From Paludibacterium yongneupense DSM 18731 (GTDB taxonomy: Bacteria; Pseudomonadota; Gammaproteobacteria; Burkholderiales; Chromobacteriaceae), in the NCBI RefSeq assembly GCF_000422925.1, contig NZ_AUGZ01000032.1, positions 1-49,214 on the forward strand: a DNA stretch of 49,214 nucleotides, read 5' to 3'. Shown piece after piece: positions 25,428 through 35,449 of this stretch; the stretch's first letter is position 1, and each line of letters begins with the position of its first letter. The translations under genes were made by a program, and so were the position numbers. The notes under the pieces are model-generated. The model did not search any database and was not told the DNA's origin. It saw only the letters and a program-made list of their open reading frames with translations.

Positions 25428-25793
25428 ATGAAAATGCATCAGGACCTCAATCAGGGCCGCAACCAATTCACCGGCTACGGGGAAGGTCATGTCCTGATCA
25501 ATCGCGAACGCTACGAGGGCAGTCTGATCGTGACGGCCGATGAAATCGCGAGTTGGGACGTGGCGTCCTTCGAGGATTTGAGCACGGACGATTTTGCCCG
25601 CCTGCTGGATTGGCGACCGGAAGTGGTTCTGCTGGGTACGGGCGAGCGGCAGCGCTTTGCCCACCCGCGGCTGTCGGCCGCGCTGGCCGCCGCGGGCGTG
25701 GGCCTGGAAACGATGAGCACGCAGGCCGTCTGTCGCACGTTCAACATTCTGGTGGCGGAAGACCGCCGCGCGCTGGCCGCCTTGCTGCCCTGA
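25428..25793 (+). CDS. Mth938-like domain protein (DUF498)
   Basis: A 121-aa cytoplasmic protein of the Mth938/NDUFAF3-like family (NQFTGYGEGHVLINRERYEGSLIV, PEVVLLGTGERQRF, LAAAGVGLETMSTQAVCRTFNILVAEDRR). Its mitochondrial relative NDUFAF3 assists complex I assembly; the bacterial role is not established. ATG 25428 is chosen (AAGGA about 9 nt upstream, matching the family N-terminus); longer in-frame starts have no family resemblance. It diverges from alaA and converges on the AhpD-like gene with an 11-bp gap. Confidence 0.82.
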   Translation: MKMHQDLNQGRNQFTGYGEGHVLINRERYEGSLIVTADEIASWDVASFEDLSTDDFARLLDWRPEVVLLGTGERQRFAHPRLSAALAAAGVGLETMSTQAVCRTFNILVAEDRRALAALLP

Positions 25794-25804
25794 GCACGGC
25801 GCGT

Positions 25805-26158
25805 TCAGACAGCGGCCTCGCCACCGAACGCCTCGAAGGCGGCCAGGGCTTCCGCCGCCGTCATCACCGCCGGACCGCCGCCCATATACACCGCGACTTG
25901 CAGCATCTCCATGAATTCGGCGCGCGTGCATCCCAGTTCGACCAGCGCCTGGGCATGGAAAGCAAGGCAGCCCTGGCAACGGCTGGCAATGCCGATCCCC
26001 AGCGCGATCAACTCCTTGCTCTTGTGCGACAAGGCCCCATCGCTATTGGCGGCCCGGTTCATGGCCCCGAAGGCCTTCATCGTTTCAGGTATTTCCCTGC
26101 GCATGTCGGCCATCTTGGCCAGCAGGTCCTTGCTCAGCTCGACGTAATCCTGACTCAT
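25805..26158 (-). CDS. Carboxymuconolactone decarboxylase / AhpD-like protein
   Basis: A 117-aa helical protein with the AhpD-like motif CQGCLAFH (CxxCxxxH), the thiol-redox centre of alkylhydroperoxidase-like CMD proteins. Flanking KELIALGIGIASR and GCTRAEFMEMLQVAVYMGGGPAVM are typical. It probably works as a small peroxidase or redox protein; substrate and partner are unknown. ATG 26158 has GGGAG 6 nt upstream. It has its own AT-rich promoter that overlaps the ubiB stop codon, so it is likely expressed separately from the ubi genes. Confidence 0.85.
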   Translation of the reverse strand: MSQDYVELSKDLLAKMADMRREIPETMKAFGAMNRAANSDGALSHKSKELIALGIGIASRCQGCLAFHAQALVELGCTRAEFMEMLQVAVYMGGGPAVMTAAEALAAFEAFGGEAAV

Positions 26159-26190
26159 GGTCGACTCCCGCAAACACTATTTAAAAATAT

Positions 26191-26218
26191 ATTATATATT
26201 TTAGTAGTATCAATGCAA
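26191..26218 (-). promoter_or_regulatory. Probable sigma-70 promoter of the AhpD-like gene
   Basis: On the minus strand TTGCAT, a 16-nt spacer and a perfect TATAAT lie 33-60 bp before the start codon. The whole patch (26180-26205) is strikingly AT-rich and forms an imperfect inverted repeat, so it may also hold an operator. Confidence 0.6.
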
Positions 26219-27742
26219 GAACGATTTCACCAACAAGCCACCGAGCAGCAATGCGATCAGCGCCAGCCAGAAGTTCTGACGCCGCTGCTCGCGCATCAGC
26301 CGGACAAAGCCTTCCATCATCATATCGCCGGGATCGCGTGCCAGGGCCTCAGCCAGGCGCCGCGGCAGCGCCGGCAACGTCGCCGCCCACTGCGGCGCTT
26401 CGTTCTTGAGCCCGCGCAGGAACCCGCGCCAGCCCACCTGCTCGTTCATCCACTGCGTGAGGAAGGGCTTGGCCGTCGCCCACAAATCGAGATCGGGATC
26501 GAGTTGACGCCCGAGGCCCTCGATATTGAGCAATGTCTTCTGTAGCAATACCAGCTGCGGCTGGATCTCGACATTGAAGCGCCGGCTGATCTCGAACAGG
26601 CGCAGCAGCACCAGACCGAAGGAAATCTGCGACAGCGGCTTCTCGAAAATAGGCTCGCAAACGGTGCGCACCGCCGCTTCCAGTTCCTCGACCCGCGTCT
26701 CGCGCGGCACCCAGCCCGACTCGATATGGGCCGTTGCGACGCGCCGGTAGTCGCGATTGAAGAAAGCCAGAAAATTGACGGCCAGATAGTGCTTGTCGAT
26801 GTCGGTCAGACTGCCGACGATGCCGAAGTCCAGGGCGATATAGCGCCCGTCGGGGGCGACGAAAATATTCCCCGGATGCATGTCGGCATGAAAAAAACCG
26901 TGGCGAAACACTTGAGTGAAAAAGATTTCCACCCCGTAGCGCGACAGGCGCGGCAGATCGACGCCCAGCTCGCGCAAGCGCTCGAGCTGGGACACCGGGA
27001 TGCCGTGCATCCATTCCAGAGTCAGCACATCGCGGCTGGTATAGTCGTAGAACACTTCCGGCACCAGCAACTGTTCGGAACCGGCGAAATTGCGGCGCAA
27101 CTGGCTGGCATTGCCAGCCTCATGCATCATGTCCAGCTCGTCGTGCAAATAGACGTCGAACTCGGCCACCACCTCTCGCGGGCGCAAGCGCCGCACGTCG
27201 GCAAACAGCCGTTCGATCAAGCCCGCGCCCATGCGCATCACAGCCAGATCCATCTCGATCACGGAGAGAATGCCGGGGCGCAACACCTTGACCGCCACCT
27301 CCCGCCCGCGCGCGCCATCGGGTTCGCGCAACCAGGCCTTGTGCACCTGCGCCACCGAGGCGCTGGCGACCGGAGTATCGTCAAAATCCACAAAAAGCGC
27401 ATCGACTTCGCGACCGAGATTGGCCGTGATCACCTGGCGCGCCAAAGCGCCGTCGAAAGGGGGCACCCGGTCCTGCAATCGCGCCAGCTCGTCGGCATAG
27501 GCCGGCGGGAGCAAATCGCGCCGCGTAGACAGCAACTGGCCAAACTTGATAAAAATGGGGCCCAGGCTTTCCAGCGCCAGTCGGACCCGGACCGGCAGCG
27601 CCGCATGGCGGTCGCGCGGGATCGGGCACAGGCGCGACAGTGCCGCCAGCACGCGCAAGCGCGGATGCAGGCTGAAGAAATCGTCGAGACCGAAGCGGTA
27701 GAAGGTATAAAAAATTCGGAACAACCGGAAAATCCGCATCAT
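26210..27742 (-). CDS. ubiB: Ubiquinone biosynthesis kinase-like protein UbiB
   Basis: A 510-aa atypical protein-kinase-like ATPase (ADCK/COQ8 family) required for ubiquinone synthesis, anchored by two C-terminal hydrophobic helices (about residues 485-508). It shows the KxGQ motif ([17 protein letters not shown]), an A-rich loop ([14 protein letters not shown]), [14 protein letters not shown] (catalytic loop) and ALDFGIVG (DFG). The start overlaps the ubiJ stop (ATGA), and the gene closes the DUF971-ubiE-ubiJ-ubiB cluster. Confidence 0.95.
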   Translation of the reverse strand: MMRIFRLFRIFYTFYRFGLDDFFSLHPRLRVLAALSRLCPIPRDRHAALPVRVRLALESLGPIFIKFGQLLSTRRDLLPPAYADELARLQDRVPPFDGALARQVITANLGREVDALFVDFDDTPVASASVAQVHKAWLREPDGARGREVAVKVLRPGILSVIEMDLAVMRMGAGLIERLFADVRRLRPREVVAEFDVYLHDELDMMHEAGNASQLRRNFAGSEQLLVPEVFYDYTSRDVLTLEWMHGIPVSQLERLRELGVDLPRLSRYGVEIFFTQVFRHGFFHADMHPGNIFVAPDGRYIALDFGIVGSLTDIDKHYLAVNFLAFFNRDYRRVATAHIESGWVPRETRVEELEAAVRTVCEPIFEKPLSQISFGLVLLRLFEISRRFNVEIQPQLVLLQKTLLNIEGLGRQLDPDLDLWATAKPFLTQWMNEQVGWRGFLRGLKNEAPQWAATLPALPRRLAEALARDPGDMMMEGFVRLMREQRRQNFWLALIALLLGGLLVKSFLH

Positions 27743-28329
27743 TTCACGCCGGCCTCGCTCCGGCCCCGCAGGTTCTGGCTCAGAACGTCCAGGCGTTTTT
27801 CCAGACGCTCACAGTCGTCGCGCAGGGTATCGACCGCACCGACGAAACGCGCGACCTCATCGCGATGCGCAAGGAGCGGTTCCTCGTCGCGTACGTGTTC
27901 GATCCAGTTCTGCGCAAGTCTCCAGCCGATTTCGCCCTGAATCCCACCCAGGCGTCGCACGGAACGCTCGAGACGATTGGCGGCAATATCGCCGACCAGA
28001 CGCGCCGCGTCTTCGCCCGCGTGCCAGCGCAGCTGCGACAGCACCCGTCCCACACCATGCGCGAGTTCGACATCGCCGCTGACATCGACCGCTCCGAAAT
28101 CGGGGGAGCGACCGCGCAACGCCGAAACAGCCGCCGCCGCACCGAGCCGGATGCCGGCCTCGGCCTCTCCCGCGCAATCGGCAAACCAGCCATCATCCGT
28201 GATGACCCCGGTCACGCTGAGCGGGGCCAGCGTCAACGCCACCCGCCGGCCGGCAAACGCCGCCAGCTCGGCGCGCAAAACGGGGTGCTGGCCCAGCAAG
28301 TGATTGACTGCGGCAAGGCCGAAGTTCAT
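27739..28329 (-). CDS. ubiJ: Ubiquinone biosynthesis accessory factor UbiJ (SCP2 domain)
   Basis: A 196-aa lipid-binding accessory protein of the aerobic Ubi complex. An N-terminal SCP2 domain (about residues 1-110, [40 protein letters not shown]) precedes a helical C-terminal region with a coiled-coil stretch ([22 protein letters not shown]). ATG 28329 ([12 protein letters not shown]) has GGGAGG 7 nt upstream, so the longer frame is rejected. It overlaps ubiB by ATGA and follows ubiE by 39 bp. Confidence 0.9.
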   Translation of the reverse strand: MNFGLAAVNHLLGQHPVLRAELAAFAGRRVALTLAPLSVTGVITDDGWFADCAGEAEAGIRLGAAAAVSALRGRSPDFGAVDVSGDVELAHGVGRVLSQLRWHAGEDAARLVGDIAANRLERSVRRLGGIQGEIGWRLAQNWIEHVRDEEPLLAHRDEVARFVGAVDTLRDDCERLEKRLDVLSQNLRGRSEAGVK

Positions 28330-28368
28330 GACACGCCTCCCTGAGCGCCGACTCGTATCGGCCACCCT

Positions 28369-29103
28369 TCAGAATTTGTATGCTTTATGCAGTGCGACCA
28401 CGCCACCGCTCAAATTGTGGTAATCAACCTTGTCGAAGCCGACATCGAGCATGATCCGGCGCAAGGTCTCCTGGTCGGGGTGCATGCGAATGGACTCGGC
28501 CAGATACTGGTAGCTGGCGGCATCGCGGGCGATAAGCTTGCCCATCAGCGGCAGGGCCTTGAACGAGTACAGGTCATACAGCGGCGACAAGGGCTTCCAG
28601 ATGCGGGAGAACTCGAGCACCAGCAGCTTGCCGCCCGGGCGCAGCACGCGTCGCATCTCGGCGAGCGCCACATCCTTGTGGGTCATGTTGCGCAGACCGA
28701 AAGCAACGGAGACGCAATCGAAATAGTTGTCGGGAAACGGCAGATGCTCGGCATCCGCCAGCGACACCGGCAATACCACCCCCTCATCGAGCAGACGGTC
28801 GCGACCGACCGTCAGCATGGAACTGTTGATATCGGTCAGCCAGACCTCGCCACCGGAGCCGACCCGCCGCGACCACCCGCGCGCGAGATCGCCGGTGCCG
28901 CCGGCAATATCGAGCACACGGTCGCCGGCCTTGACGCCGGAAGTGGTCAGGGTGAAGTGCTTCCATACCCGGTGCAAACCGCCCGACATCAGGTCGTTCA
29001 TTACATCGTATTTGCGCGCCACGGAATGGAACACCTCGGCCACCTTGCCGGCCTTCTCGCTCTCCGCGACATTCTTGAAGCCGAAATGCGTCGTTTTTTC
29101 CAT
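28369..29103 (-). CDS. ubiE: Ubiquinone/menaquinone C-methyltransferase UbiE
   Basis: A 244-aa SAM-dependent methyltransferase acting on the 2-methoxy-6-polyprenylbenzoquinol ring (and on demethylmenaquinol where menaquinone exists). It shows the N-terminal [24 protein letters not shown] motif [31 protein letters not shown] and [15 protein letters not shown]. It is the second gene of the ubi cluster. Confidence 0.96.
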   Translation of the reverse strand: MEKTTHFGFKNVAESEKAGKVAEVFHSVARKYDVMNDLMSGGLHRVWKHFTLTTSGVKAGDRVLDIAGGTGDLARGWSRRVGSGGEVWLTDINSSMLTVGRDRLLDEGVVLPVSLADAEHLPFPDNYFDCVSVAFGLRNMTHKDVALAEMRRVLRPGGKLLVLEFSRIWKPLSPLYDLYSFKALPLMGKLIARDAASYQYLAESIRMHPDQETLRRIMLDVGFDKVDYHNLSGGVVALHKAYKF

Positions 29104-29140
29104 AATTATGCCTGTCCTGTCGAAGAATACCGGCTCGCGA

Positions 29141-29506
29141 TCATTCGCGGCTGGCGCCGGCGGCGGCCAGCCGGCTCAAATAGTCGTCCCAATTGGCGTC
29201 CCGGTTTTCGCCCAGCGAACACAAGTATGACCAATCGTACAGGCCGCTGTCGTGTCCGTCGTCGAACACCAGCTTCAGCGCGTAGTGGCCGACCGGCTCC
29301 AGTGCCGTGATCGCTACGCCGCGCTTGCCGGTTTGCAGCGTTTCCTGCCCCTGACCGTGGCCGCGAACCTCGGCCGAGGGCGAGAATACCCGCAGATATT
29401 CGCACGACAGCGCGTAGCGGGTGCCGTCGGCGTAGGCCAGTTCCAGCGTGCGCGACGCGCGGTGCAATTTGATTTCCGTCGGAACAGGCGGCGTCGGAGC
29501 GTTCAT
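29141..29506 (-). CDS. DUF971 domain protein
   Basis: A 121-aa cytoplasmic protein of the DUF971 family, related to the N-terminal domain of gamma-butyrobetaine hydroxylase. It shows [60 protein letters not shown] and YLCSLGE. Such proteins very often precede ubiE in betaproteobacteria; a link to ubiquinone or iron-sulfur metabolism has been proposed but is not shown by this sequence. ATG 29506 has GAGG 6 nt upstream; an ATG 12 nt further up is also possible. It follows queA by 18 bp. Confidence 0.87.
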   Translation of the reverse strand: MNAPTPPVPTEIKLHRASRTLELAYADGTRYALSCEYLRVFSPSAEVRGHGQGQETLQTGKRGVAITALEPVGHYALKLVFDDGHDSGLYDWSYLCSLGENRDANWDDYLSRLAAAGASRE

Positions 29507-29524
29507 CTCAGGCCTCATCTCGGG

Positions 29525-30556
29525 TTAAAGGGGCGGGTGTGCCTTCTCCAGCAGCATGGCATCACCATAGCTGAAGAAGCGGTACTCGTGAGCCACGGCG
29601 TGCTGATAGGCATGGCGGATCGTGTCGCAACCGGCGAAAGCCGACACCAGCATCAGCAGCGTCGACTTGGGCAGGTGAAAATTGGTCAGCAGGCGATCGA
29701 CGACACGGAAGCGGTATCCGGGGGTGATGAAGATATCGGTCTCGCCCCGCCCCGCCACCAGCGCCCCGCCCTGAGCCGCGGATTCCAGCGCGCGCATGCT
29801 GGTGGTCCCGACCGCCACCACCTTGTGGCCGCCTGCATGGGCCGCAGCGATCGCATCGCAGGTCGTCTGCGGGATTTCATACAGCTCGCTGTGCATCTTG
29901 TGCTCGAGGATGTTGTCGACCCGGACCGGCTGAAAAGTGCCGGCGCCGACGTGCAGGGTCACCCGGCACAAGCCGACTCCCCTGGCGCTCAGCGCGGCAA
30001 GCATGGATTCGGTAAAGTGCAGGCCCGCGGTCGGGGCTGCGACCGCGCCAGGCTCGCGCGCATATACCGTCTGATAGCGCGTGTCGTCGTCGCTGTCGGC
30101 ACCGCGCTCTATATAGGGAGGCAAGGGCAGGCGTCCGGACGCTTCCAGAATGTCGAACACAGACTCTTCACCGTCGAAGCGCAACAAAAACAGTTCGCCC
30201 GCGCGCTCCACCATCTCGGCCGTCCAGCGGCCGGCGAACAGCAAGCGCGTGCCCGGCTTCGGCGATTTGGACGCACGCACGTGTGCCAGCGCGCTATGGC
30301 TGTCGACAACGCGCTCGATCAAGGCCTCTATCTTGCCGCCGGAGGCTTTTTCGCCGAACAGGCGCGCCTTGATGACGCGCGTATCGTTGAATACCATCAC
30401 GTCGCCCGGTGCAATCAGCTCGAGAAAATCGGCGAAAGCGCGATCTTCCAGATGCTCGCCGTCGACGTGCAACAGGCGGCTCGCGCCTCGTTCGAGCGGA
30501 GGGTGTTGCGCGATCAGGGACTCGGGCAGGACGTAATCGAAATCGGATAGCTGCAT
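29525..30556 (-). CDS. queA: tRNA preQ1(34) S-adenosylmethionine ribosyltransferase-isomerase QueA
   Basis: A 343-aa enzyme that transfers the ribosyl moiety of SAM to preQ1 at tRNA position 34, giving epoxyqueuosine. Family features are [65 protein letters not shown] and [17 protein letters not shown]. It is co-directional with the DUF971-ubi cluster. No tgt gene follows in the window. Confidence 0.96.
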   Translation of the reverse strand: MQLSDFDYVLPESLIAQHPPLERGASRLLHVDGEHLEDRAFADFLELIAPGDVMVFNDTRVIKARLFGEKASGGKIEALIERVVDSHSALAHVRASKSPKPGTRLLFAGRWTAEMVERAGELFLLRFDGEESVFDILEASGRLPLPPYIERGADSDDDTRYQTVYAREPGAVAAPTAGLHFTESMLAALSARGVGLCRVTLHVGAGTFQPVRVDNILEHKMHSELYEIPQTTCDAIAAAHAGGHKVVAVGTTSMRALESAAQGGALVAGRGETDIFITPGYRFRVVDRLLTNFHLPKSTLLMLVSAFAGCDTIRHAYQHAVAHEYRFFSYGDAMLLEKAHPPL

Positions 30557-30833
30557 GCTTAATGGACAGGAGGGGGTGCAAATGCCGAGATTATACCTGT
30601 CCCCTGTCGGCCGGCACAGCTTTGCAGCAGCCGCAGGGGCGGAGAAAGCGGTTTAAAACAATGCTAAGCGACTTGCATCTCGCTGCCGCCGGGACTAGTG
30701 TATCCACTCGAGTACGGGCGCTCACGCAAGCGGCAGCATCCGCTTCAAATAGCTTTACTGACAGCAACTACTGGACATTATGCTGCGAAATGCGGCAAAC
30801 TCGCGCCCATGATGAAAAACAGGAACCCTCGCC

Positions 30834-31283
30834 TTGGCCCGTAAAATCCTCGTGCTGCACGGCCCTAACCTGAACCTGTTGGGTGTCAGGGAGCCACAGC
30901 ACTACGGTCGGGACACCCTGGTCGACATCGATGCGCGTCTAAAGCAACAAGCCGGCGCCGTCGGACTGGAGCTCGACAGCCTGCAGAGCAATGCCGAGCA
31001 TGTTCTGATCGAGCGTGTGCACGCCTGTCTGCAGGACGGCACCGGGTTCATCATCATCAATCCCGCCGCTTTTACCCATACCAGCGTCGCCTTGCGCGAT
31101 GCCTTAGCCGGGGTAAAAGTACCGTTTATCGAAGTGCACCTGTCCAACGTTCACGCACGCGAACCGTTTCGCCAGCATTCGTATTTTTCGGATCTGGCGC
31201 TCGGCGTGATTTGTGGCTTGGGTGCCCACGGGTATGAACTGGCGCTTGCGCATGCCATCCGGCACCTCGACGCGCACGCCTGA
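30834..31283 (+). CDS. aroQ: 3-dehydroquinate dehydratase, type II
   Basis: A 149-aa dodecameric enzyme of the shikimate pathway converting 3-dehydroquinate to 3-dehydroshikimate. The N-terminal [18 protein letters not shown], the catalytic tyrosine in [23 protein letters not shown] and [18 protein letters not shown] are canonical. The start must be TTG 30834: an in-frame stop lies 21 nt upstream, no ATG or GTG intervenes, and AGGAA lies about 8 nt before it. It begins the aroQ-accB-accC-prmA run, an arrangement common in proteobacteria. Confidence 0.95.
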   Translation: MARKILVLHGPNLNLLGVREPQHYGRDTLVDIDARLKQQAGAVGLELDSLQSNAEHVLIERVHACLQDGTGFIIINPAAFTHTSVALRDALAGVKVPFIEVHLSNVHAREPFRQHSYFSDLALGVICGLGAHGYELALAHAIRHLDAHA

Positions 31284-31315
31284 TCATCCAGGAACAACCA
31301 TCCGAAGGACTGCCA

Positions 31316-31783
31316 ATGGATCTGCGAAAACTTAAAAAACTGATCGATCTTGTCGAGGAATCCGGCATTGCCGAACTCGAAGTGACCGAAGGGGAAGAAA
31401 AAGTTCGCATCACGCGTGTCTCGGCCAATGCCAATATGGCCTATGCACACCCCATGACCGCCGTACAGCTGCCGCAGGCCCAGTACGCTGCTCCGCAAGC
31501 GGCCCCCGCTGCGGCGCCGGTCGCCGAGGCCGCCCCAGTCAATAATCTGCTCAACGCAGTGAAGTCGCCCATGGTCGGCACTTTCTACCGTTCGGCAACG
31601 CCGGGCGGCAAGAAATTCGTCGAAATCGGCAGCCAGGTCAACGTCGGCGATACGCTGTGCATCATCGAAGCGATGAAGCTGATGAACGAAATCGAATCCG
31701 ATCGCAGCGGCGTGGTCAAGGCCATCCTGGTAGAAGACGGACAGCCGGTCGAATACGGCGAACCGCTCTTCACTATAGAGTAA
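31316..31783 (+). CDS. accB: Acetyl-CoA carboxylase biotin carboxyl carrier protein
   Basis: A 155-aa carrier for acetyl-CoA carboxylase, the first committed step in fatty acid synthesis. The N-terminal helix ([18 protein letters not shown]), a flexible Ala/Pro linker (about residues 52-78) and the C-terminal biotinyl domain are present, with biotin lysine K121 in [20 protein letters not shown] lies 7 nt before the ATG. It precedes accC by 130 bp, and that spacer contains a hairpin. Confidence 0.96.
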   Translation: MDLRKLKKLIDLVEESGIAELEVTEGEEKVRITRVSANANMAYAHPMTAVQLPQAQYAAPQAAPAAAPVAEAAPVNNLLNAVKSPMVGTFYRSATPGGKKFVEIGSQVNVGDTLCIIEAMKLMNEIESDRSGVVKAILVEDGQPVEYGEPLFTIE

Positions 31784-31857
31784 GCTGCCATGAGGCGGTG
31801 TCGCATCCTGCCACTGGCGGCGATCCGGCATCGCTCACACACTACGCCAGGTATGGC

Positions 31858-31877
31858 AGGGCACTTCACTGTGCCCT
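31858..31877 (+). other. Hairpin in the accB-accC spacer
   Basis: A perfect 7-bp stem AGGGCAC / GTGCCCT with a 6-nt loop followed by TTGTCGTTT. It could act as a weak attenuator or processing site setting the AccB:AccC ratio; the T tract is too broken for a confident terminator call. Confidence 0.35.
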
Positions 31878-31913
31878 TGTCGTTTGACGCGTCACCCTAC
31901 GGACGTCCAAATC

Positions 31914-33272
31914 ATGTTTGAAAAGATTCTGATCGCCAATCGCGGTGAAATCGCCTTGCGCATCCAGCGGGCCTGCCGCGAAATGGGCATCAAGACCGTG
32001 GTCGTGCATTCCGAAGCCGACCGCGAGGCCAAGTACGTCAAACTGGCCGACGAGTCGGTCTGCATCGGACCGGCCCCTTCAGGCAAAAGCTACCTGAATA
32101 TTCCGGCCATCATTTCTGCCGCCGAAGTCACCGACGCGCAGGCCATCCACCCCGGTTACGGTTTTCTGTCGGAAAACGCCGATTTCGCCGAACGGGTAGA
32201 ACAATCCGGCTTCGTCTTTATCGGCCCGCGCCCGGAAACCATCCGCCTGATGGGCGACAAGGTTTCCGCCAAGGATGCCATGATCGCCGCGCACGTGCCG
32301 TGCGTACCGGGCTCCGATGGCGCACTCGGCGAAGACACTGCCGAGATTATCCGGTCAGCCAAGAAGATCGGTTTTCCGGTCATCATCAAGGCGGCCGGCG
32401 GCGGCGGCGGACGCGGCATGCGCGTCGTGCACAGCGAGGCAGCCCTGCTCAACGCCGTCAATATGACGCGTACCGAGGCAGCATCGGCGTTCGGCAATCC
32501 GACCGTGTACATGGAAAAATTCCTCCAGCAGCCGCGCCATATCGAAATCCAGGTCCTGTCCGACGAATACGGCAACGCCATCTTCCTCGGCGAACGCGAC
32601 TGCTCGATGCAGCGCCGCCATCAGAAGATCATCGAAGAAGCGCCGGCTCCCGGGATTACCGACAAGCAACGCGCGCACATCGGCCAGATCTGCGCCGACG
32701 CCTGCCGCCGCATCGGCTACCGTGGCGCGGGCACCTTCGAATTCCTGTTCGAGAACGACGGTTTCTACTTCATCGAGATGAATACCCGCGTTCAGGTCGA
32801 ACATCCGGTTACCGAAATGATTACCGGGATCGATATCGTTCAGGAACAGATCCGCATCGCGGCGGGCGAAAAGTTGCGCTACAAACAAAAGGACGTCGTC
32901 ATTCGGGGCCATGCCATGGAGTGCCGGATCAACGCGGAAGACCCGTTCACCTTCATCCCGTCGCCGGGCAAGATCGATGGCTATCATCCCGCCGGCGGCC
33001 CGGGCATCCGCATTGATTCGCATATCTACCAGGGCTATACGGTGCCTTCGCATTACGACTCGATGATCGGCAAGGTCATCGCTTACGGCGACACCCGCGA
33101 TCAGGCCATGGCCCGCATGCGTGTCGCCCTGTCCGAAATGGCGATTTCAGGGATCAAGACCAACATCCCCTTGCACCAGGAATTGTTCATGGACGCGACC
33201 TTCGCCCGTGGCGGCACCAGTATCCACTATCTGGAAGAGCGCCTGGCGCTGATGAAAAAAGGGGAGCACTGA
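31914..33272 (+). CDS. accC: Acetyl-CoA carboxylase, biotin carboxylase subunit
   Basis: A 452-aa ATP-grasp enzyme that carboxylates biotin on AccB. It shows the N-terminal [20 protein letters not shown], the glycine-rich ATP loop [49 protein letters not shown] and [13 protein letters not shown] 31914 is chosen over 31884 because the family starts at MFEKIL; the ribosome-binding site is weak. The stop overlaps the prmA start (TGATG). Confidence 0.96.
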   Translation: MFEKILIANRGEIALRIQRACREMGIKTVVVHSEADREAKYVKLADESVCIGPAPSGKSYLNIPAIISAAEVTDAQAIHPGYGFLSENADFAERVEQSGFVFIGPRPETIRLMGDKVSAKDAMIAAHVPCVPGSDGALGEDTAEIIRSAKKIGFPVIIKAAGGGGGRGMRVVHSEAALLNAVNMTRTEAASAFGNPTVYMEKFLQQPRHIEIQVLSDEYGNAIFLGERDCSMQRRHQKIIEEAPAPGITDKQRAHIGQICADACRRIGYRGAGTFEFLFENDGFYFIEMNTRVQVEHPVTEMITGIDIVQEQIRIAAGEKLRYKQKDVVIRGHAMECRINAEDPFTFIPSPGKIDGYHPAGGPGIRIDSHIYQGYTVPSHYDSMIGKVIAYGDTRDQAMARMRVALSEMAISGIKTNIPLHQELFMDATFARGGTSIHYLEERLALMKKGEH

Positions 33273-34168
33273 TGGCATGGTTGCAGGCCACCATCGACAT
33301 GGAATCTTCGGTCGCTGAAAAGCTGGCCGACGCGCTGATGGAGTCCGGCGCCCTGTCTGCCGCGATCGAGGACGCACTGGCCGGCACGGCGCTGGAAGAG
33401 CCCATCTTCGGCGAACCCGGCGAGCCGGTGGATAAGCTGTGGCGCCAAAGCCGCATCGTCGCGCTGTTCGATTCCGCATCCGACGTCGCGCTGCTGATCG
33501 CCGCTGCCGCCAACGAGATCCCGATGCCCATGCCATCCTTCACGCTGGAGACGGTGGAGGAGCAGGATTGGGTGCGCCTCACGCAGTCGCAGTTCGAACC
33601 CATCCGGATCTCGGATCGCTTGTGGATCACCCCGACCTGGCACGAGGCTCCGCAGCCGGATGCGATCAATCTGCAACTCGATCCGGGGCTGGCCTTCGGC
33701 ACTGGCAGCCATCCGACCACCCGCCTGTGCCTGCAATGGCTGGACGGCAATCTCGAGGCCGGTTCCAGCGTGCTCGACTATGGGTGCGGTTCGGGCATTC
33801 TCGCCATTGCCGCATTGAAGCTGGGCGCTGGGCATACGGTGGGCATCGATATCGATGCCCAGGCCGTCCGCTCGAGCCTGGACAATGCCGCGCAAAACGG
33901 TGTGCAAGCCACTTTCGGTCTGCCGGACAGCACGCCCGCGGAGCAATTCGATGTCCTGTTGGCCAATATTCTGGCCAATCCCTTGCGCATGCTAGGCGCC
34001 ATGCTGGCCACGCATGTCAAGACCGGTGGTAAGATCGTGCTATCAGGCATTCTGGCTGAACAAGCGGAAGAACTGTCCGGCATCTATTCCTCGTGGTTCG
34101 AAATGGACCCGCCGGTATTCGATGAAGGATGGACCCGACTCACAGGAACTCGACGCGCAACGGTATGA
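33272..34168 (+). CDS. prmA: Ribosomal protein L11 methyltransferase
   Basis: A 298-aa SAM-dependent enzyme that trimethylates ribosomal protein L11. The N-terminal substrate-recognition domain (about residues 1-60) is followed by the methyltransferase domain with PGLAFGTGSHPTTRLCLQWL, SVLDYGCGSGILAIAALKLG, DIDAQAV and LLANILANPL. It overlaps accC by 1 nt and the downstream zinc-ribbon gene by ATGA, so it sits inside a coupled operon. AAAGGGGAG upstream serves as ribosome-binding site. Confidence 0.95.
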   Translation: MAWLQATIDMESSVAEKLADALMESGALSAAIEDALAGTALEEPIFGEPGEPVDKLWRQSRIVALFDSASDVALLIAAAANEIPMPMPSFTLETVEEQDWVRLTQSQFEPIRISDRLWITPTWHEAPQPDAINLQLDPGLAFGTGSHPTTRLCLQWLDGNLEAGSSVLDYGCGSGILAIAALKLGAGHTVGIDIDAQAVRSSLDNAAQNGVQATFGLPDSTPAEQFDVLLANILANPLRMLGAMLATHVKTGGKIVLSGILAEQAEELSGIYSSWFEMDPPVFDEGWTRLTGTRRATV

Positions 34169-35334
34169 CGTATACAACACAGTGCCCTGCCTGCCAGACC
34201 CGTTTCAAGGTTACCGACGCCCAACTGACCGTCGCCGACGGCCTGGTACGTTGCGGGCGCTGTGCCCACGTCTTTGACGCCAGGGAACATCTGCAGTCAT
34301 CCGAGCCGCCCAGGCTTGACACTCCCGCCGACATTCCTGCTCCGCCGAGCGCCGTGCCCCCGGCTCCGCCGGCGGCGGCACCTGCCAGCGCGCTGGAAAT
34401 CGAGGACGATTTCGAGCTGGAAGTTCCCGACTTCGACCCGACCGACGTCTCCTCTTCCGAGCCCGAACCGGGTTTCGACGGCGCCCAGGTCGACGACACT
34501 CCCCCCGATGAAGGGCAGCCTTCGGCACAGGATGTCGAGGCTTTTCAGCGCGCGCTGAATGAAGCCCTGGCCCCGCGCCCGTTCGAAACGACGCGCACCG
34601 GCTATGTGTCGGCCCTGGCCGAAGAGCCGGGGCAGGACACGACGGCCGCGCTGGAAGAACCGCTCGGCGATCCCTTCGCCGAGGCCCCCCCCCAGGACGA
34701 CGACGTACCAGCCATTTTCGACACCCGTCGTACCGCCGGGCGTCCAGAGCCGCAAGCCGACGCGGCAGCGGAGAAGGAAGCGGTGTCTCACGCCGACTTC
34801 GATCCGGCCATGCCGGCAGACAGCCTGGCCGAGGGAGCAACGCGTCCCCGCAGCCCGTTCCTGACCGTCATCATGGTTCTGCTGTCGCTGCTGGGCGTGC
34901 TGACCCTAGCCCTGCAGCTGGTCTACTTCAACCGCGTCCGCATTACCGCGGAAGCGCCCGAGATGCGTCCGGTGCTGGAACGGCTGTGCCATATCGCAGG
35001 CTGCAGCGTGCCCTTGCCCACGGACCAGGAATATATCCGCACAGAATGGTCGGAGCTATCCTTCGTGCCGGAACACCAGAACCTGATCCTGTTGTCGGCT
35101 ACGCTGAAAAACCATGCGCCGTATGCGCAGGCTTTCCCGCTACTGGAAGTCACGCTCAAGGACAGCGACGATCAGGTCTTGATCCGCAAGACATTCACCC
35201 AACGCGAATACCTCAAATCCGACGATCTCAAGCTCGCACGCTTCAATCCGAACAGCGAGATCAAGATCGGCATGCGCTTCGACCTTGGACAGGTGCATGC
35301 CCAGGGATACAGCCTCTACTGGTTCTATCCGTGA
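34165..35334 (+). CDS. Zinc-ribbon/DUF3426 membrane protein
   Basis: A 389-aa protein with an N-terminal MJ0042-type zinc ribbon (C7, C10, C30, C33), a long acidic Pro/Glu-rich linker (about residues 45-230), one transmembrane helix (about 231-256) and a periplasmic DUF3426 domain (LERLCHIAGCSVPLP, LSATLKNHAPYAQAFPLLEVTLKD, EYLKSD). This architecture is typical of betaproteobacterial genes placed just after prmA; the function is unknown. Zinc ribbon inside and DUF3426 outside suggest a signalling or envelope-sensing role, but that is inference. A run of nine C (34685-34693) lies in the linker at codons 174-177. Confidence 0.88.
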   Translation: MTYTTQCPACQTRFKVTDAQLTVADGLVRCGRCAHVFDAREHLQSSEPPRLDTPADIPAPPSAVPPAPPAAAPASALEIEDDFELEVPDFDPTDVSSSEPEPGFDGAQVDDTPPDEGQPSAQDVEAFQRALNEALAPRPFETTRTGYVSALAEEPGQDTTAALEEPLGDPFAEAPPQDDDVPAIFDTRRTAGRPEPQADAAAEKEAVSHADFDPAMPADSLAEGATRPRSPFLTVIMVLLSLLGVLTLALQLVYFNRVRITAEAPEMRPVLERLCHIAGCSVPLPTDQEYIRTEWSELSFVPEHQNLILLSATLKNHAPYAQAFPLLEVTLKDSDDQVLIRKTFTQREYLKSDDLKLARFNPNSEIKIGMRFDLGQVHAQGYSLYWFYP

Positions 35335-35449
35335 ATCCCCCCGGCGTGGTGGCCGGCACGGCCGCCTCGCTGCAATCTGCCTGAAACCTCAGGTTGACCT
35401 TTGCCCTTGCCGGTTCCACCATTAGAAGATCATCGACAAGGAAACGGCC

